This document shows positions 15,820 through 24,504 of a stretch of 32,209 nucleotides of DNA, piece by piece. The position numbers and the translations under genes are program-made. How positions within the stretch are numbered: position 1 is the first letter of the stretch; the number at the start of each line of letters is the position of its first letter. The DNA is from Bacteroidales bacterium (lineage in GTDB: Bacteria; Bacteroidota; Bacteroidia; Bacteroidales; VadinHA17): contig JAFGXX010000009.1 of NCBI GenBank assembly GCA_016936435.1, forward strand, positions 1 to 32,209, given 5' to 3'. The notes below the pieces were generated by a model. The model did no database searches and had not been told where the DNA came from. It worked only from the letters and a program-made list of their open reading frames with translations.

Positions 15820-17280
15820 ATGTCTAAGCCAGGATCAGCTGCCATAGTTATGACCAGCCTTGCAGCATTGCTTTTTGGAGCATTGCTTTTATGGTGGCTG
15901 CTTGATGACCACTACCAGTCAGATCTTGTGTTGAGGAAGCCAGGAATGGACAACCGTCCAAAGCAGGAACCCAGGTCTGATTCAGTTATTATAGGCGAGT
16001 TTTATGACTCCCTGGGTATTATTGACGGGATTGTGTCAGGAGAATGGCCCAGGTTCAGGGGTATTCATTTTGACAACATCAGCAGGGATAGCACTCCGCT
16101 TGCTGAGTCGTGGGATTCGGCAGGGCCTCCGGTAGTTTGGAAAGTAACACTGGGAGAAGGGTATGCCGGGGCAGCGGTGAGCAGGGGTCGTGTGTACGTA
16201 ATGGACTATAACGAAAGGAGAAAAGCCGATATGTTAAGGTGCTTTTCCCTGAAATCAGGCACAGAACTCTGGCGGCGATGGTATTATGCCGACATGAAAA
16301 GGAATCACGGCTATTCAAGGACTATTCCTGCAGTCACTGATGATTATCTGGTTACTATCGGGCCACGATCGCATGTGATGTGTGTCAATCCTGTATCGGG
16401 TGACCTTTTATGGACGATTGATCTTGAAAAGGAATACGGTATCCCGGGAGATGAAAAGGGAAGAATTACCCCTGATTTTTACTCAGGTCAGTGCCCGCTG
16501 ATCGATAATGGTGTTGCCATACTTGCTCCGGGAGGCAGGGCGATAATGACCGGCGTGGACTGTGCCACGGGGAAGGTACTATGGGAGACACCCAACCCCG
16601 ATCTTTTCAGGATGTCGCACGGATCGATAATTCCCATGATCATTCACGGCAGGAGGATGTATGTATATAATGCTGTCGGCGGGGTGATAGGTGTTTCGGC
16701 GGAAGATGCAGACAGAGGCCAGCTTCTATGGGAAACAAAGGAGTGGAGCCCGCCTACCACTGCAGCCTCTCCTCTCCTCCTTGAAGATAACGAGATTGCA
16801 GTTTTTGGCAGTTACGGCGCTGGTGGTGCGAGGATAAAAATCGGTTTTGACGGTTCAGAATTCACTGCCCGGGTTGTGGAATCGCACAGGGCATCTGAAG
16901 GCATTGCAAGCGACCAGCAGACTCCAATAATAAAAGATGGTCATATCTGGTCGGTAGCTCCTGAAAATGCGGGTCCCCTGAAAAAACAGCTGGTATGTTA
17001 CGCTGTTTCCGACCTTACAAAACCAGTATGGACCAGCGGAAAAGAAAACAGGTTTGGACGCGGGCTGGGCCCCTATATCATCAGTGGTGACAGGATGTTT
17101 CTTCTGGATGATGACGCAAATCTCTTTTTGCTTAATTTGGCCGGACCCTCTGCCACGATTGTATCAAAAGCAAGGATCACAACGGGTGTCGAAGCCTGGG
17201 GACCGATGGCAATTGCCGGCAGATACCTCATTATGAGGGATTCGAGAACAATGGTTTGTCTTGATATAGGAAAAAACTGA
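15820..17280 (+). CDS. Membrane-anchored PQQ_2-like beta-propeller protein
   Basis: One N-terminal hydrophobic segment (about residues 8-28, LAALLFGALLLWWLL) anchors a large periplasmic beta-propeller. There is a linker to about residue 70 before the first blade (WPRFRG). Blades show GTELWRRWYY, GDLLWTIDLE, GKVLWETPN and GQLLWETKEW. The tail (RYLIMRDSRTMVCLD) is a typical final strand. It is longer than the first propeller by an anchor and linker, so it could tether it or a partner to the inner membrane. The spacing to the next gene is 3 bp, so co-translation is likely. Function is unknown, and I do not see evidence for a specific cofactor. Confidence 0.86.
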   Translation: MSKPGSAAIVMTSLAALLFGALLLWWLLDDHYQSDLVLRKPGMDNRPKQEPRSDSVIIGEFYDSLGIIDGIVSGEWPRFRGIHFDNISRDSTPLAESWDSAGPPVVWKVTLGEGYAGAAVSRGRVYVMDYNERRKADMLRCFSLKSGTELWRRWYYADMKRNHGYSRTIPAVTDDYLVTIGPRSHVMCVNPVSGDLLWTIDLEKEYGIPGDEKGRITPDFYSGQCPLIDNGVAILAPGGRAIMTGVDCATGKVLWETPNPDLFRMSHGSIIPMIIHGRRMYVYNAVGGVIGVSAEDADRGQLLWETKEWSPPTTAASPLLLEDNEIAVFGSYGAGGARIKIGFDGSEFTARVVESHRASEGIASDQQTPIIKDGHIWSVAPENAGPLKKQLVCYAVSDLTKPVWTSGKENRFGRGLGPYIISGDRMFLLDDDANLFLLNLAGPSATIVSKARITTGVEAWGPMAIAGRYLIMRDSRTMVCLDIGKN

Positions 17281-17283
17281 AAT

Positions 17284-18207
17284 ATGAATAAGAAACTGAT
17301 AGCTGTTTTCTCTCTCCTGGTGATCCTTACTTTCATAGGATATATTATCGTAGATACCGTAAAATCCGGAAGTTCAATGCCCTCAGAGACAACTGCAGAG
17401 GAGGAAATTGAATACCCCGACATGTGGAATGTGACAAAGGAGATCACAGTCACAGATGGTTCCCTTAAAGCCGTCACCGTATCTGACATCGGAGAAGTAT
17501 TTGCCGGAGGAAATGCCTTCGTATCATGCTATGATACAGCGATGACGAAAAAATGGAGTGTCAGAACACCTTCATCTGTCACAGCTCTTGCCATCGATGG
17601 TGACACACTCTATGCTGCATCGGCAGAGACTATTTTCCTGATTGGCACTGACGGAAAGATAATTACCGAATGGGGGCCTTATGAGGCCAACAGCTTCATA
17701 ACCTCCGTTTCGGTTTATGGTGATCACGTGGCTTTCGCCGACGCCGGAATAAAAAGAATATTCATACTCGAAAAAGACGGACAGGTTTCTGCCATGATAG
17801 GACATGCTGATGCCAGTCTTATAATCCCGAGTCCTTACTTTGATGTTGCCCTTGGCGCGGGAAACCTCCTATACCTGGCCAATACAGGCAACAGGAGGAT
17901 AGAAACATGGACCACCGGCGGGAAATATCTGGATGCTTTCGGTGAAGCGGGAACAGCGCCTGACGCTTTCTGCGGGTGTTGTAATCCTGCTCATTTTATA
18001 ATAGTGCCACAGGGATTCATTACAGCCGAGAAAGGTATTAACCGCATAAAGATACTGGATAAGTCAGGGAGTTTTGTCGAATATGTATCGGCCAGAAACG
18101 ATTTCACCCCGGGGGTGCCACTCGATATTGCTTCTTCTGACGGCATTACAATATATGCTGCTGACAGTGAAGATTCACGATTATATGTTTTCAGGAGAAA
18201 CCGGTAA
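17284..18207 (+). CDS. Membrane-anchored NHL-like beta-propeller with FCGCCNP motif
   Basis: An N-terminal anchor (about residues 5-22) precedes a six-bladed, NHL/SMP30-like propeller. Blades read as short repeats such as LLYLANTGNRRIETWTTGG and the closing IYAADSEDSRLYVF. The main oddity is FCGCCNP (C230, C232, C233), three cysteines with a vicinal pair in an otherwise cysteine-poor domain; the only other cysteine I see is C82. In the periplasm this could be a redox-active disulfide or metal site. The gene is 3 bp after the second propeller and 12 bp before a cysteine-rich mini-protein, placing it inside the redox block. No enzymatic motif is recognised. Confidence 0.82.
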   Translation: MNKKLIAVFSLLVILTFIGYIIVDTVKSGSSMPSETTAEEEIEYPDMWNVTKEITVTDGSLKAVTVSDIGEVFAGGNAFVSCYDTAMTKKWSVRTPSSVTALAIDGDTLYAASAETIFLIGTDGKIITEWGPYEANSFITSVSVYGDHVAFADAGIKRIFILEKDGQVSAMIGHADASLIIPSPYFDVALGAGNLLYLANTGNRRIETWTTGGKYLDAFGEAGTAPDAFCGCCNPAHFIIVPQGFITAEKGINRIKILDKSGSFVEYVSARNDFTPGVPLDIASSDGITIYAADSEDSRLYVFRRNR

Positions 18208-18219
18208 TAAACGAATGAA

Positions 18220-18399
18220 ATGAATATCAGGAGATCAGATTTTATCAGAACATCTTTCAGAATTGCCATATCCCTTATCCTGGCACTTGTCGCCGGATTA
18301 TTGAGTACAAAAGTATCGGTGGCCCGGGATTGTTCAAAATGCCCCGGAAAAGGAAAATGCGGGGGAGAACATGAATGTGAACTGTATTTAAGGAAGTAA
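18220..18399 (+). CDS. 59-aa exported mini-protein with four cysteines
   Basis: This small ORF is missing from the ORF track. It starts 12 bp after the NHL-like gene and is followed by a 54-bp gap before the ferredoxin gene. It encodes a basic N-terminus (NIRRSDFIR), a hydrophobic core (about residues 14-27) and a probable signal peptidase site after KVSVA. The predicted mature peptide is about 24 residues and holds four cysteines as CxxCx5Cx5C (CSKCPGKGKC, then GGEHEC). The RRSDF sequence is twin-arginine-like but has one residue too many before the Phe, so Sec or Tat export is open. Four cysteines could carry a metal or Fe-S cluster or two disulfides. I do not recognise a named family. Its position between propeller and ferredoxin genes supports a redox role. 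Confidence 0.7.
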   Translation: MNIRRSDFIRTSFRIAISLILALVAGLLSTKVSVARDCSKCPGKGKCGGEHECELYLRK

Positions 18400-18453
18400 T
18401 ATACCAGGTTAATAGCTTGCAAAACCTCATTACGAAGAAAAGGGCGGAGAAGA

Positions 18454-19029
18454 ATGAAAAATGAAAAAAATATATACCAGTCGAGAAGAGACTTTGTAAG
18501 GAAAGCCGGGCGGGTTCTGGTTGTGGCACCACTGGTGGCTGTTCCCCTGGCGCTGGCTAAAAAGACCACTGCCTCGGGTTATGTATGGCAGATCGATCCC
18601 TTCAAATGCACTCAATGCGGACAATGTAAAACCCATTGTGTCAAAACGCCGTCTGCAGTTAAATGTGTTCATGCTTATGTTATGTGCGGCTACTGTGACC
18701 TGTGCGGAGGCTATCTGCGGCAGGGGGTAAAGACGATCAGCACCGGAGCAGAGAATCAGTTATGTCCGACCGGGGCCATTGTCAGAAGGTTTGTGGAAGA
18801 ACCATATTTTGAATATACAATAGACGAAGATCTGTGTGATGGCTGCGGTAAATGCGTCAAGGGATGCAAGGATTTCGGCAACGGCTCGCTTTATTTACAG
18901 ATAAACCAGTCGCTTTGTGATAATTGCAATGAGTGTTCCATTGCAAGAAGCTGTCCTGCGCAGGCAATATCACGGGTACCCGCCGATATGCAGTATATTC
19001 CGAAGGAGCGTGAAGAAGGGCATTCCTGA
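18454..19029 (+). CDS. Tat-exported polyferredoxin, NapG-like
   Basis: A classical twin-arginine signal (SRRDFVRKAG at 10-19, hydrophobic core to about 35) exports a folded Fe-S protein. Four cysteine blocks follow: C52/55/58/62, then C78/81/84 with distal C104-Pro, C128/131/134/138, and C155/158/161 with C167-Pro. Of 17 cysteines, 16 can be assigned to four [4Fe-4S] clusters in two ferredoxin-like modules; C71 is left over. This is the layout expected of a periplasmic electron carrier analogous to NapG. It lies directly before a NapH/NosR-like membrane Fe-S gene, matching the NapGH partnership. A GGAG lies shortly before the ATG. Electron partners are inferred, not shown. Confidence 0.88.
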   Translation: MKNEKNIYQSRRDFVRKAGRVLVVAPLVAVPLALAKKTTASGYVWQIDPFKCTQCGQCKTHCVKTPSAVKCVHAYVMCGYCDLCGGYLRQGVKTISTGAENQLCPTGAIVRRFVEEPYFEYTIDEDLCDGCGKCVKGCKDFGNGSLYLQINQSLCDNCNECSIARSCPAQAISRVPADMQYIPKEREEGHS

Positions 19030-19050
19030 GCGGTGAACGGATAAAGGTTA

Positions 19051-19071
19051 ATGACAGAAGATATAAGTTGA
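19051..19071 (+). other. Six-codon leader mini-ORF overlapping the TTG start of the next gene
   Basis: ATG ACA GAA GAT ATA AGT TGA encodes MTEDIS. Its stop overlaps the TTG start of the NapH-like gene as TTGA. The overlap resembles the ATGA/GTGA junctions of the following genes. It may help ribosomes reach the weak TTG start, or be chance. There is no direct evidence of translation. Confidence 0.25.
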
Positions 19072-20378
19072 CAAAGGTGTATAAAGGATTAAAAAGATTC
19101 GATTTAAAAAAAAGTCTGCCTTACATGGTACTGGCCCTTATGCTTTTGTGGCAAACAGTAATGATGGCACAGGACAGGTTTCCCAGGCCTGAGTTTGAGT
19201 CGGGATATGAATATCCGGAACACCAGTTGCCTCTTCAAAGGGCTGTATGGCTTGAATATGTCGATGTGGCTGTGCTTATCGCTGCCCTGTCGGTTGCAGC
19301 ATGGCTGGCGCTGAAAAAAAGGTCGCGGAACGGTCTGGTATGGCTCGCTGTTTTCTCCCTTGCATATTTCGGTTTTTATCGCGAAGGGTGTATTTGTTCA
19401 GTAGGGTCGGTTCAGAATGTGGCTCTGGCCCTCTTCAATGGTAATTACACAATTCCTCTTACAGCTCTTCTTTTCTTTATTATTCCTCTTGTTTTCGCAC
19501 TATTGTTTGGAAGGGTGTTTTGTGCAGGGGTATGTCCGCTGGGAGCGATCCAGGAACTTACAGGATTCAGTCCCGTGAAGTTGCCGCGTGCAGTTGAATC
19601 GGTTATGGCTGCCATCCCTTTCATCTATCTTGCATTAACGGTACTGTTTGCTGCTACCGGAAGCCAGTTTATCATCTGCAGATACGATCCCTTTGTGGGT
19701 ATCTTCAGGCTTGACGCACCTTTCACGATGATAGTCTTCGGTATACTTCTGCTCCTGGCCGGTATTTTCATAAACCGCCCATATTGCAGATATTTATGTC
19801 CTTACGGTGTGCTTTTAAACTTATTTTCCAGGTTTTCATGGAGACATCTGTCTATAACGCCTGCAGAATGCACCGAATGTCGTCTTTGTGAAGATTCATG
19901 TCCCTATGATGTCATCCTGCCTCCCGAAAAGGCGGAATATGCCGGGGATACAACAGGGTCGAGAAAACGATTTTTGATTTACCTGGTTCTTATCCCGTTG
20001 TTCACTGCGGCAGGATCTGTTATTTTTTTCAATCTCGCTCCTGCCCTTTCCAAAGTAAACCCTGACGTAAAGCTGGCAATGGAAATACGGGAGGAGGTTG
20101 AAACGGGAACAGAAGCAACATCACTTGCCGCTGTGGCTTTTAAGGAGTCGGGCAGTACTGAAGAAGAGCTTTTCACCAGAGAAATGGATGTTATAAAGAA
20201 ATTCAGGAAAGCATCTCCGTGGGCAGGAGCCTTTCTTGGTCTGGCGCTGGGCATAGGCCTTGTATCGCTTACTATCAGAAGTTCCCGTACAGGTTATTCA
20301 CCGCACAGGGGCAAATGCTACAGTTGCGGAAAATGTTTCAGATATTGCCCGGTTCAGGTTAAAAAAGACAAAATATGA
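19068..20378 (+). CDS. NapH/NosR-like polytopic membrane [4Fe-4S] protein
   Basis: About eight membrane segments (near 17-34, 65-82, 90-105, 129-148, 180-197, 217-236, 302-320, 385-403). Conserved cysteine pairs lie in or next to the membrane: C108/C110 (GCICSVGSVQN), C152/C156 (FCAGVCPLGA) and C240/C244 (YCRYLCPYG), the signature of NapH/NosR/RdxA-type proteins. Two ferredoxin sites follow: C268/271/274/278-Pro between segments 6 and 7, and C417/420/423/427-Pro at the C-terminus, on the same side by topology. There is no NosR FMN-binding domain. The role is probably electron transfer between quinone or cytoplasmic carriers and the Tat-exported ferredoxin encoded just upstream. The frame opens at TTG; no in-frame ATG occurs before Met20, inside the first hydrophobic segment. 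It overlaps the next gene by ATGA. Confidence 0.9.
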   Translation: MTKVYKGLKRFDLKKSLPYMVLALMLLWQTVMMAQDRFPRPEFESGYEYPEHQLPLQRAVWLEYVDVAVLIAALSVAAWLALKKRSRNGLVWLAVFSLAYFGFYREGCICSVGSVQNVALALFNGNYTIPLTALLFFIIPLVFALLFGRVFCAGVCPLGAIQELTGFSPVKLPRAVESVMAAIPFIYLALTVLFAATGSQFIICRYDPFVGIFRLDAPFTMIVFGILLLLAGIFINRPYCRYLCPYGVLLNLFSRFSWRHLSITPAECTECRLCEDSCPYDVILPPEKAEYAGDTTGSRKRFLIYLVLIPLFTAAGSVIFFNLAPALSKVNPDVKLAMEIREEVETGTEATSLAAVAFKESGSTEEELFTREMDVIKKFRKASPWAGAFLGLALGIGLVSLTIRSSRTGYSPHRGKCYSCGKCFRYCPVQVKKDKI

Positions 20379-22081
20379 GATTTGCTGAAAATGATATCAG
20401 AGTAATACGAAACATAAGTCAGGTAGCAGGTATCTTTACGCTTATTGTAGGTCTTTTGATGATCTTCAGCCTGATCCAGCTGAAGACTATCAATCCGCTC
20501 GATAATCCTGCCCTTCTCTCAGTGAAAGAACAATTCGATAAAGATCAGGAAAACGCGGTTCTGGCGGAACAGGTCAGGGCAATGGACCTGATGGCACGAA
20601 AAGCATATTTCTCATCACGAAGGCAGCTTGAGACCGGGTCATGGCTTATACTTGCCGGAGCCGTTGTTTTCATTATTTGTCAGAGGCTTATCGCGGGGAA
20701 TGAAAAAATTATGCCTGGAATACCAGGGTCGAAGCCCGACGAAGGACTCCGGCAGCAGAGATACAGAAAATATCTCACCGGCTCCGCTGTAGTGCTTACC
20801 GCAGGAGCGATATTGGCATCATTCCTCCTGCGCAGCAACCTTCCTGATCTGAGTGGTAACAGGGTAAAGGCATTATCAGCCAGGGAAGCCAGGAAAGCAC
20901 AGAGAGCAGCTACAAGGAATGAGTTTGATCCGGACGACACAAACTGGCCTGTTTTCAGGGGCGAAGACGGCAGAGGTATAGCCGGGGGATCGGGCTATCC
21001 TCTCAGCTGGAACGGTGAGGACGGAACAGGAGTGAAATGGAAGACAGTCATACCTTCCGATGGCAAGAGCTCGCCTGTAATATGGGGCGACAGGCTTTTC
21101 GTCACAGGAGCTGAAGAACTTGAATGCTTTGTTCACTGCTACGATAAGAATAATGGCACCTTACTGTGGACTTCTGCGGTCTCCGGTCTGCCGGGAGAAC
21201 CTGCGGAGCTCCCTAAAATGGACAGGGATGCCGGGCTTGCAGTTTCGTCGGCAGCGGTAAACGCGAAAGCTGTATGTGCAATCTTTGCAAACGGCAATCT
21301 AGCAGCCTTCGACCACGACGGAAATAGTAAATGGGCTTTTAACCTGGGAGTGCCTGCAAATATTTACGGTTATTCATCATCACTGATCATCCACGATGAC
21401 ATTCTGGTTGTACAGTATGATTCCGACGAAAAAATCTCCGTGATGGGTTATGACATAGAAAACGGAGAGTTGAAATGGGAGACACTGAGACAGGGTTCAC
21501 CCGCATGGTCGTCACCGGCAATAGGCATTTTTGGCGGGATAACACAGGTGATAATAAACGGAAATCCTTTTGTTTCAGCTTATGATCCTTCCGACGGGAA
21601 AGAGCTGTGGACAATAGACTGCATGTACGGTGATGTTGCCCCTTCACCTGCCATAAACAGCAGCATGGTTTTCTCAGTTACCGACTATTCGAACCTGGTA
21701 GCTATTGAAGCAGGAGTAACTCCTGTAATTAAATGGCAGGATAACAGCTACACCCCCGACATACCAAGTCCGGTGGCAACTGACGAATTTCTGTTCCTGG
21801 TAACAGGATATGGCGATGCAGTATGTTATAATACACAAACGGGAGACACTCTGTGGACACATTATTTCGGTGATCAGTTCTATTCGTCGCCAATAATTGC
21901 CGACGGCATGGTATGGTTCATGAACCGTAGCGGACTGATGCATATAGTAAAAGCTGCAGGCGCATATGAACCAGTCGCGGAATCACAGCTTGGAGAAGCG
22001 GTGGAGTGTACTCCTGCATTTTCGGATAAAAATATCTATATAAGAGGAAGAAAGAACCTATACTGCATTTCAGGCAAGTGA
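20375..22081 (+). CDS. Triple-membrane-segment PQQ_2-like beta-propeller protein
   Basis: Unlike the other propellers, this protein begins with three hydrophobic segments (about 17-36, 88-105 and 133-150). A helical, charged stretch lies between the first two, and an Arg/Ala-rich linker (SAREARKAQRAA) precedes a C-terminal beta-propeller from about 190. Blades end in GTLLWTSAV, NSKWAFNLG, GELKWETLR, GKELWTIDC and GDTLWTHYF. The odd number of membrane segments fits an inside N-terminus and a periplasmic propeller. It overlaps both neighbours (ATGA with the NapH-like gene, GTGA with the NuoEF fusion), so it is tightly coupled to a membrane electron carrier and a cytoplasmic dehydrogenase. It could be the membrane docking subunit of the complex; this is inference. 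Confidence 0.85.
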   Translation: MRFAENDIRVIRNISQVAGIFTLIVGLLMIFSLIQLKTINPLDNPALLSVKEQFDKDQENAVLAEQVRAMDLMARKAYFSSRRQLETGSWLILAGAVVFIICQRLIAGNEKIMPGIPGSKPDEGLRQQRYRKYLTGSAVVLTAGAILASFLLRSNLPDLSGNRVKALSAREARKAQRAATRNEFDPDDTNWPVFRGEDGRGIAGGSGYPLSWNGEDGTGVKWKTVIPSDGKSSPVIWGDRLFVTGAEELECFVHCYDKNNGTLLWTSAVSGLPGEPAELPKMDRDAGLAVSSAAVNAKAVCAIFANGNLAAFDHDGNSKWAFNLGVPANIYGYSSSLIIHDDILVVQYDSDEKISVMGYDIENGELKWETLRQGSPAWSSPAIGIFGGITQVIINGNPFVSAYDPSDGKELWTIDCMYGDVAPSPAINSSMVFSVTDYSNLVAIEAGVTPVIKWQDNSYTPDIPSPVATDEFLFLVTGYGDAVCYNTQTGDTLWTHYFGDQFYSSPIIADGMVWFMNRSGLMHIVKAAGAYEPVAESQLGEAVECTPAFSDKNIYIRGRKNLYCISGK

Positions 22082-24504
22082 GTGAAAAAGTGAAACATAT
22101 TGAAGAACATGGTTGCAACTGTCAGCCTGAACTCAAGTCAGATGATATAAAAACAGTTGTCAGCCAGGTGGTTGCTAAGTGCGGACGGGAAAAAGATAAG
22201 GTAATCCCGGTTCTCCAGGAGCTGCAGAAGAGGCTAAACTACATCCCATCGGAGGCATTAAAGGAGATCTGCAGGCTGACAGAGATAACTCCCGGCCAGA
22301 TTTCCGGGGTGTCAACATTCTATTCCCAGTTCAGGCACATTCCGGCAGGAAAACATATTATCAAAATATGTGCAGGCACAGCCTGCCATGTAAAAGGATC
22401 CGGCCTCATAACTGAGGCATTCCGACGCGAACTAAAGCTTGATGAAACGACATCCACATCCGCCGACGGGTTGTTTTCGATCGAGGAAGTAGCCTGTCTT
22501 GGATGTTGTACACTGGCGCCGGTAGTGCAGATTGACGGAAAAACTTACGGGCATGTCAAATCAACACAGGCTGCTGAAATACTGTATGATTTTATAAATA
22601 CGGGGAAACATCAAAAAGACCTTCATCAGGAGGTGGCCCCTGATGTTTATGATGCTGAAGTGAGGATAGGACTGGGCAGTTGCTGTGTTGCAGGAGGAAG
22701 CAGGGAGATACTCTCGCGTCTCTTCGAGGTTAAGGAAGCCTATGACCTTAATATAAAACTCAAACCTGTGGGTTGTGTGGGAGTCTGTAACCAGACTCCG
22801 TTGCTGGAGATAGTGATGAACGACAGCACCCATCACCGTTATACAAACGTGAAAATTGTCCAGGTAGAAGATATCCTTCTCAAGCATATAAAACCGGGAA
22901 AGTTTGGCAAGAGGCTCATTTACAGGATCAATGATTTTGCAGATTCATTTGTTCATGAGGGTAAACTTAACAGTCCCATTAACCTGCCAGGTGAGAAACG
23001 TGAAGAATTTCTGAATAATTTTCTCAGTTACCAGGTTCATATAGCAACGCAGCAGAGCGGTATACTGACTCCTGACTCGCTCGATGAATATATTCTTCTG
23101 GGTGGATTTGAAGCATTAAAAAAAGTACTTCGTCAGTCAGACAAGAGTGAGATAGCTGATATAATTCTGGAGAGTGGTCTAAGGGGAAGAGGTGGTGCAG
23201 GGTTTCCAACCGGAAAAAAATGGAAGATATTTTCGGAGTCTCCGGGTTCACCGAAGTACGTTGTATGTAACGGCGATGAAGGTGATCCGGGTGCTTTCAT
23301 GGACAGGATGCTTCTCGAGTCGTTTCCTTTCAGGGTTATAGAAGGAATGATGATAGCCGGTTTTGCAACCGGAGCTTCCGAAGGTATTTTCTACATCAGG
23401 GCGGAGTATCCACTTGCAGTGAGCAGAGTAAGCAACGCACTGAAGATCTGTTACGAGCGGGGGATGCTGGGAGATAATATCCTGAACACCACGTTTTCAT
23501 TCAACATCACGATTTTTGAGGGGGCCGGGGCTTTTGTCTGCGGCGAGGAAACGGCCCTTATAGCTTCGCTCGAAGGAAAAAGGGGAACCCCGATACTCAG
23601 ACCTCCCTACCCTGCTGTACAAGGCTTCAGAGAAAAGCCGACACTGGTGAACAATGTTGAAACACTTTCGCTGGTACCCTGGATAATAAATAATGGTCCG
23701 GAAGCTTTCAGTTCAATCGGAACCGAAAAAAGCAAAGGAACAAAGGTATTTGCCCTCGCCGGGAAAGTGGCCAGAGGAGGTCTCATTGAAGTACCAATGG
23801 GTATAACCATCAGAGACATCGTGGAAAAGATAGGATATGGAGTAGGTGATGGAAGAACTTTCAAGGCAGTTCAGATCGGAGGCCCTTCAGGGGGCTGTAT
23901 ACCTGCATCGATGGCCGATACACCCATAGATTATGAGGAACTGTCGCGAATGGGTGCAATGATGGGATCGGGAGGGCTGGTGGTTCTCGATGATACCGAC
24001 TGCATGGTTGACATGACAAAGTACTTTCTCACTTTCACACATAAGCAATCGTGCGGAAAATGTACATTTTGCCGGGTAGGTACACGACGCATGCTTGATA
24101 TATTAACGCTTCTGAGCCAGGGCAAGGCCGACATGAAGGAAATCGATGAACTGGAGAAACTATCATTTGAGGTAAGGAACGGCAGTCTCTGTGGACTGGG
24201 TAAGACCGCACCGAATCCGCTGATTACAGGTTTGAAGTATTTCAGGGAGGAATTCGAGGCTCATGCAAGAGGCTACTGTCCTGCCCGAAAGTGCCGCGAT
24301 CTGATAAAGTATGTGGTAAATGACAAATGTACCGGTTGTACAAAGTGTTCCCAGGACTGCCCTGTGGGAGCAATACCTTTTAGCCCTTATGAAATACATG
24401 TTATCGACCAGGATCTTTGTATTAAATGCGACAATTGCCGCATAACATGTCCCGAAGATGCCATTGAAATAGTTAATATCGCCGATGTACATAAAAATCA
24501 ATAA
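22078..24504 (+). CDS. NuoE-NuoF fusion diaphorase with C-terminal ferredoxin domain
   Basis: Cytoplasmic NAD(P)H-oxidising flavo-iron-sulfur subunit. Domains in order: NuoE-like (about 1-170) with [2Fe-2S] ligands C98, C103, C140 and C144; a second thioredoxin-fold 2Fe-2S domain (about 190-270) with C202/C203 and C233/C237; NuoF core with FMN/NADH-binding GRGGAGFPTGKKW (370-382) and GDEGDPGAFMDR (399-410); and a [4Fe-4S] site at C659/662/665 plus C705. A two-cluster ferredoxin tail follows (C751/754/757/761 and C781/784/787/791). The order matches HndA+HndC or HydC+HydB of bifurcating hydrogenases and related NADH-dependent complexes, here in one chain. No hydrogenase, formate dehydrogenase or other Nuo subunit is nearby. 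The start is GTG, overlapping the previous stop as GTGA; the end overlaps the next gene by 20 nt. Confidence 0.92.
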   Translation: MSEKVKHIEEHGCNCQPELKSDDIKTVVSQVVAKCGREKDKVIPVLQELQKRLNYIPSEALKEICRLTEITPGQISGVSTFYSQFRHIPAGKHIIKICAGTACHVKGSGLITEAFRRELKLDETTSTSADGLFSIEEVACLGCCTLAPVVQIDGKTYGHVKSTQAAEILYDFINTGKHQKDLHQEVAPDVYDAEVRIGLGSCCVAGGSREILSRLFEVKEAYDLNIKLKPVGCVGVCNQTPLLEIVMNDSTHHRYTNVKIVQVEDILLKHIKPGKFGKRLIYRINDFADSFVHEGKLNSPINLPGEKREEFLNNFLSYQVHIATQQSGILTPDSLDEYILLGGFEALKKVLRQSDKSEIADIILESGLRGRGGAGFPTGKKWKIFSESPGSPKYVVCNGDEGDPGAFMDRMLLESFPFRVIEGMMIAGFATGASEGIFYIRAEYPLAVSRVSNALKICYERGMLGDNILNTTFSFNITIFEGAGAFVCGEETALIASLEGKRGTPILRPPYPAVQGFREKPTLVNNVETLSLVPWIINNGPEAFSSIGTEKSKGTKVFALAGKVARGGLIEVPMGITIRDIVEKIGYGVGDGRTFKAVQIGGPSGGCIPASMADTPIDYEELSRMGAMMGSGGLVVLDDTDCMVDMTKYFLTFTHKQSCGKCTFCRVGTRRMLDILTLLSQGKADMKEIDELEKLSFEVRNGSLCGLGKTAPNPLITGLKYFREEFEAHARGYCPARKCRDLIKYVVNDKCTGCTKCSQDCPVGAIPFSPYEIHVIDQDLCIKCDNCRITCPEDAIEIVNIADVHKNQ

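Noticed and set aside
18220-18290. A firm twin-arginine signal on the 59-aa mini-protein
   Set aside because: RRSDF has two residues between RR and F, unlike the SRRDF of the next protein; export is supported but the route is not.
17991-18569. 192-aa minus-strand ORF across the NHL-like, mini-protein and ferredoxin genes
   Set aside because: It is antisense to two genes with strong motifs and to the mini-protein; its composition is typical of a shadow frame.
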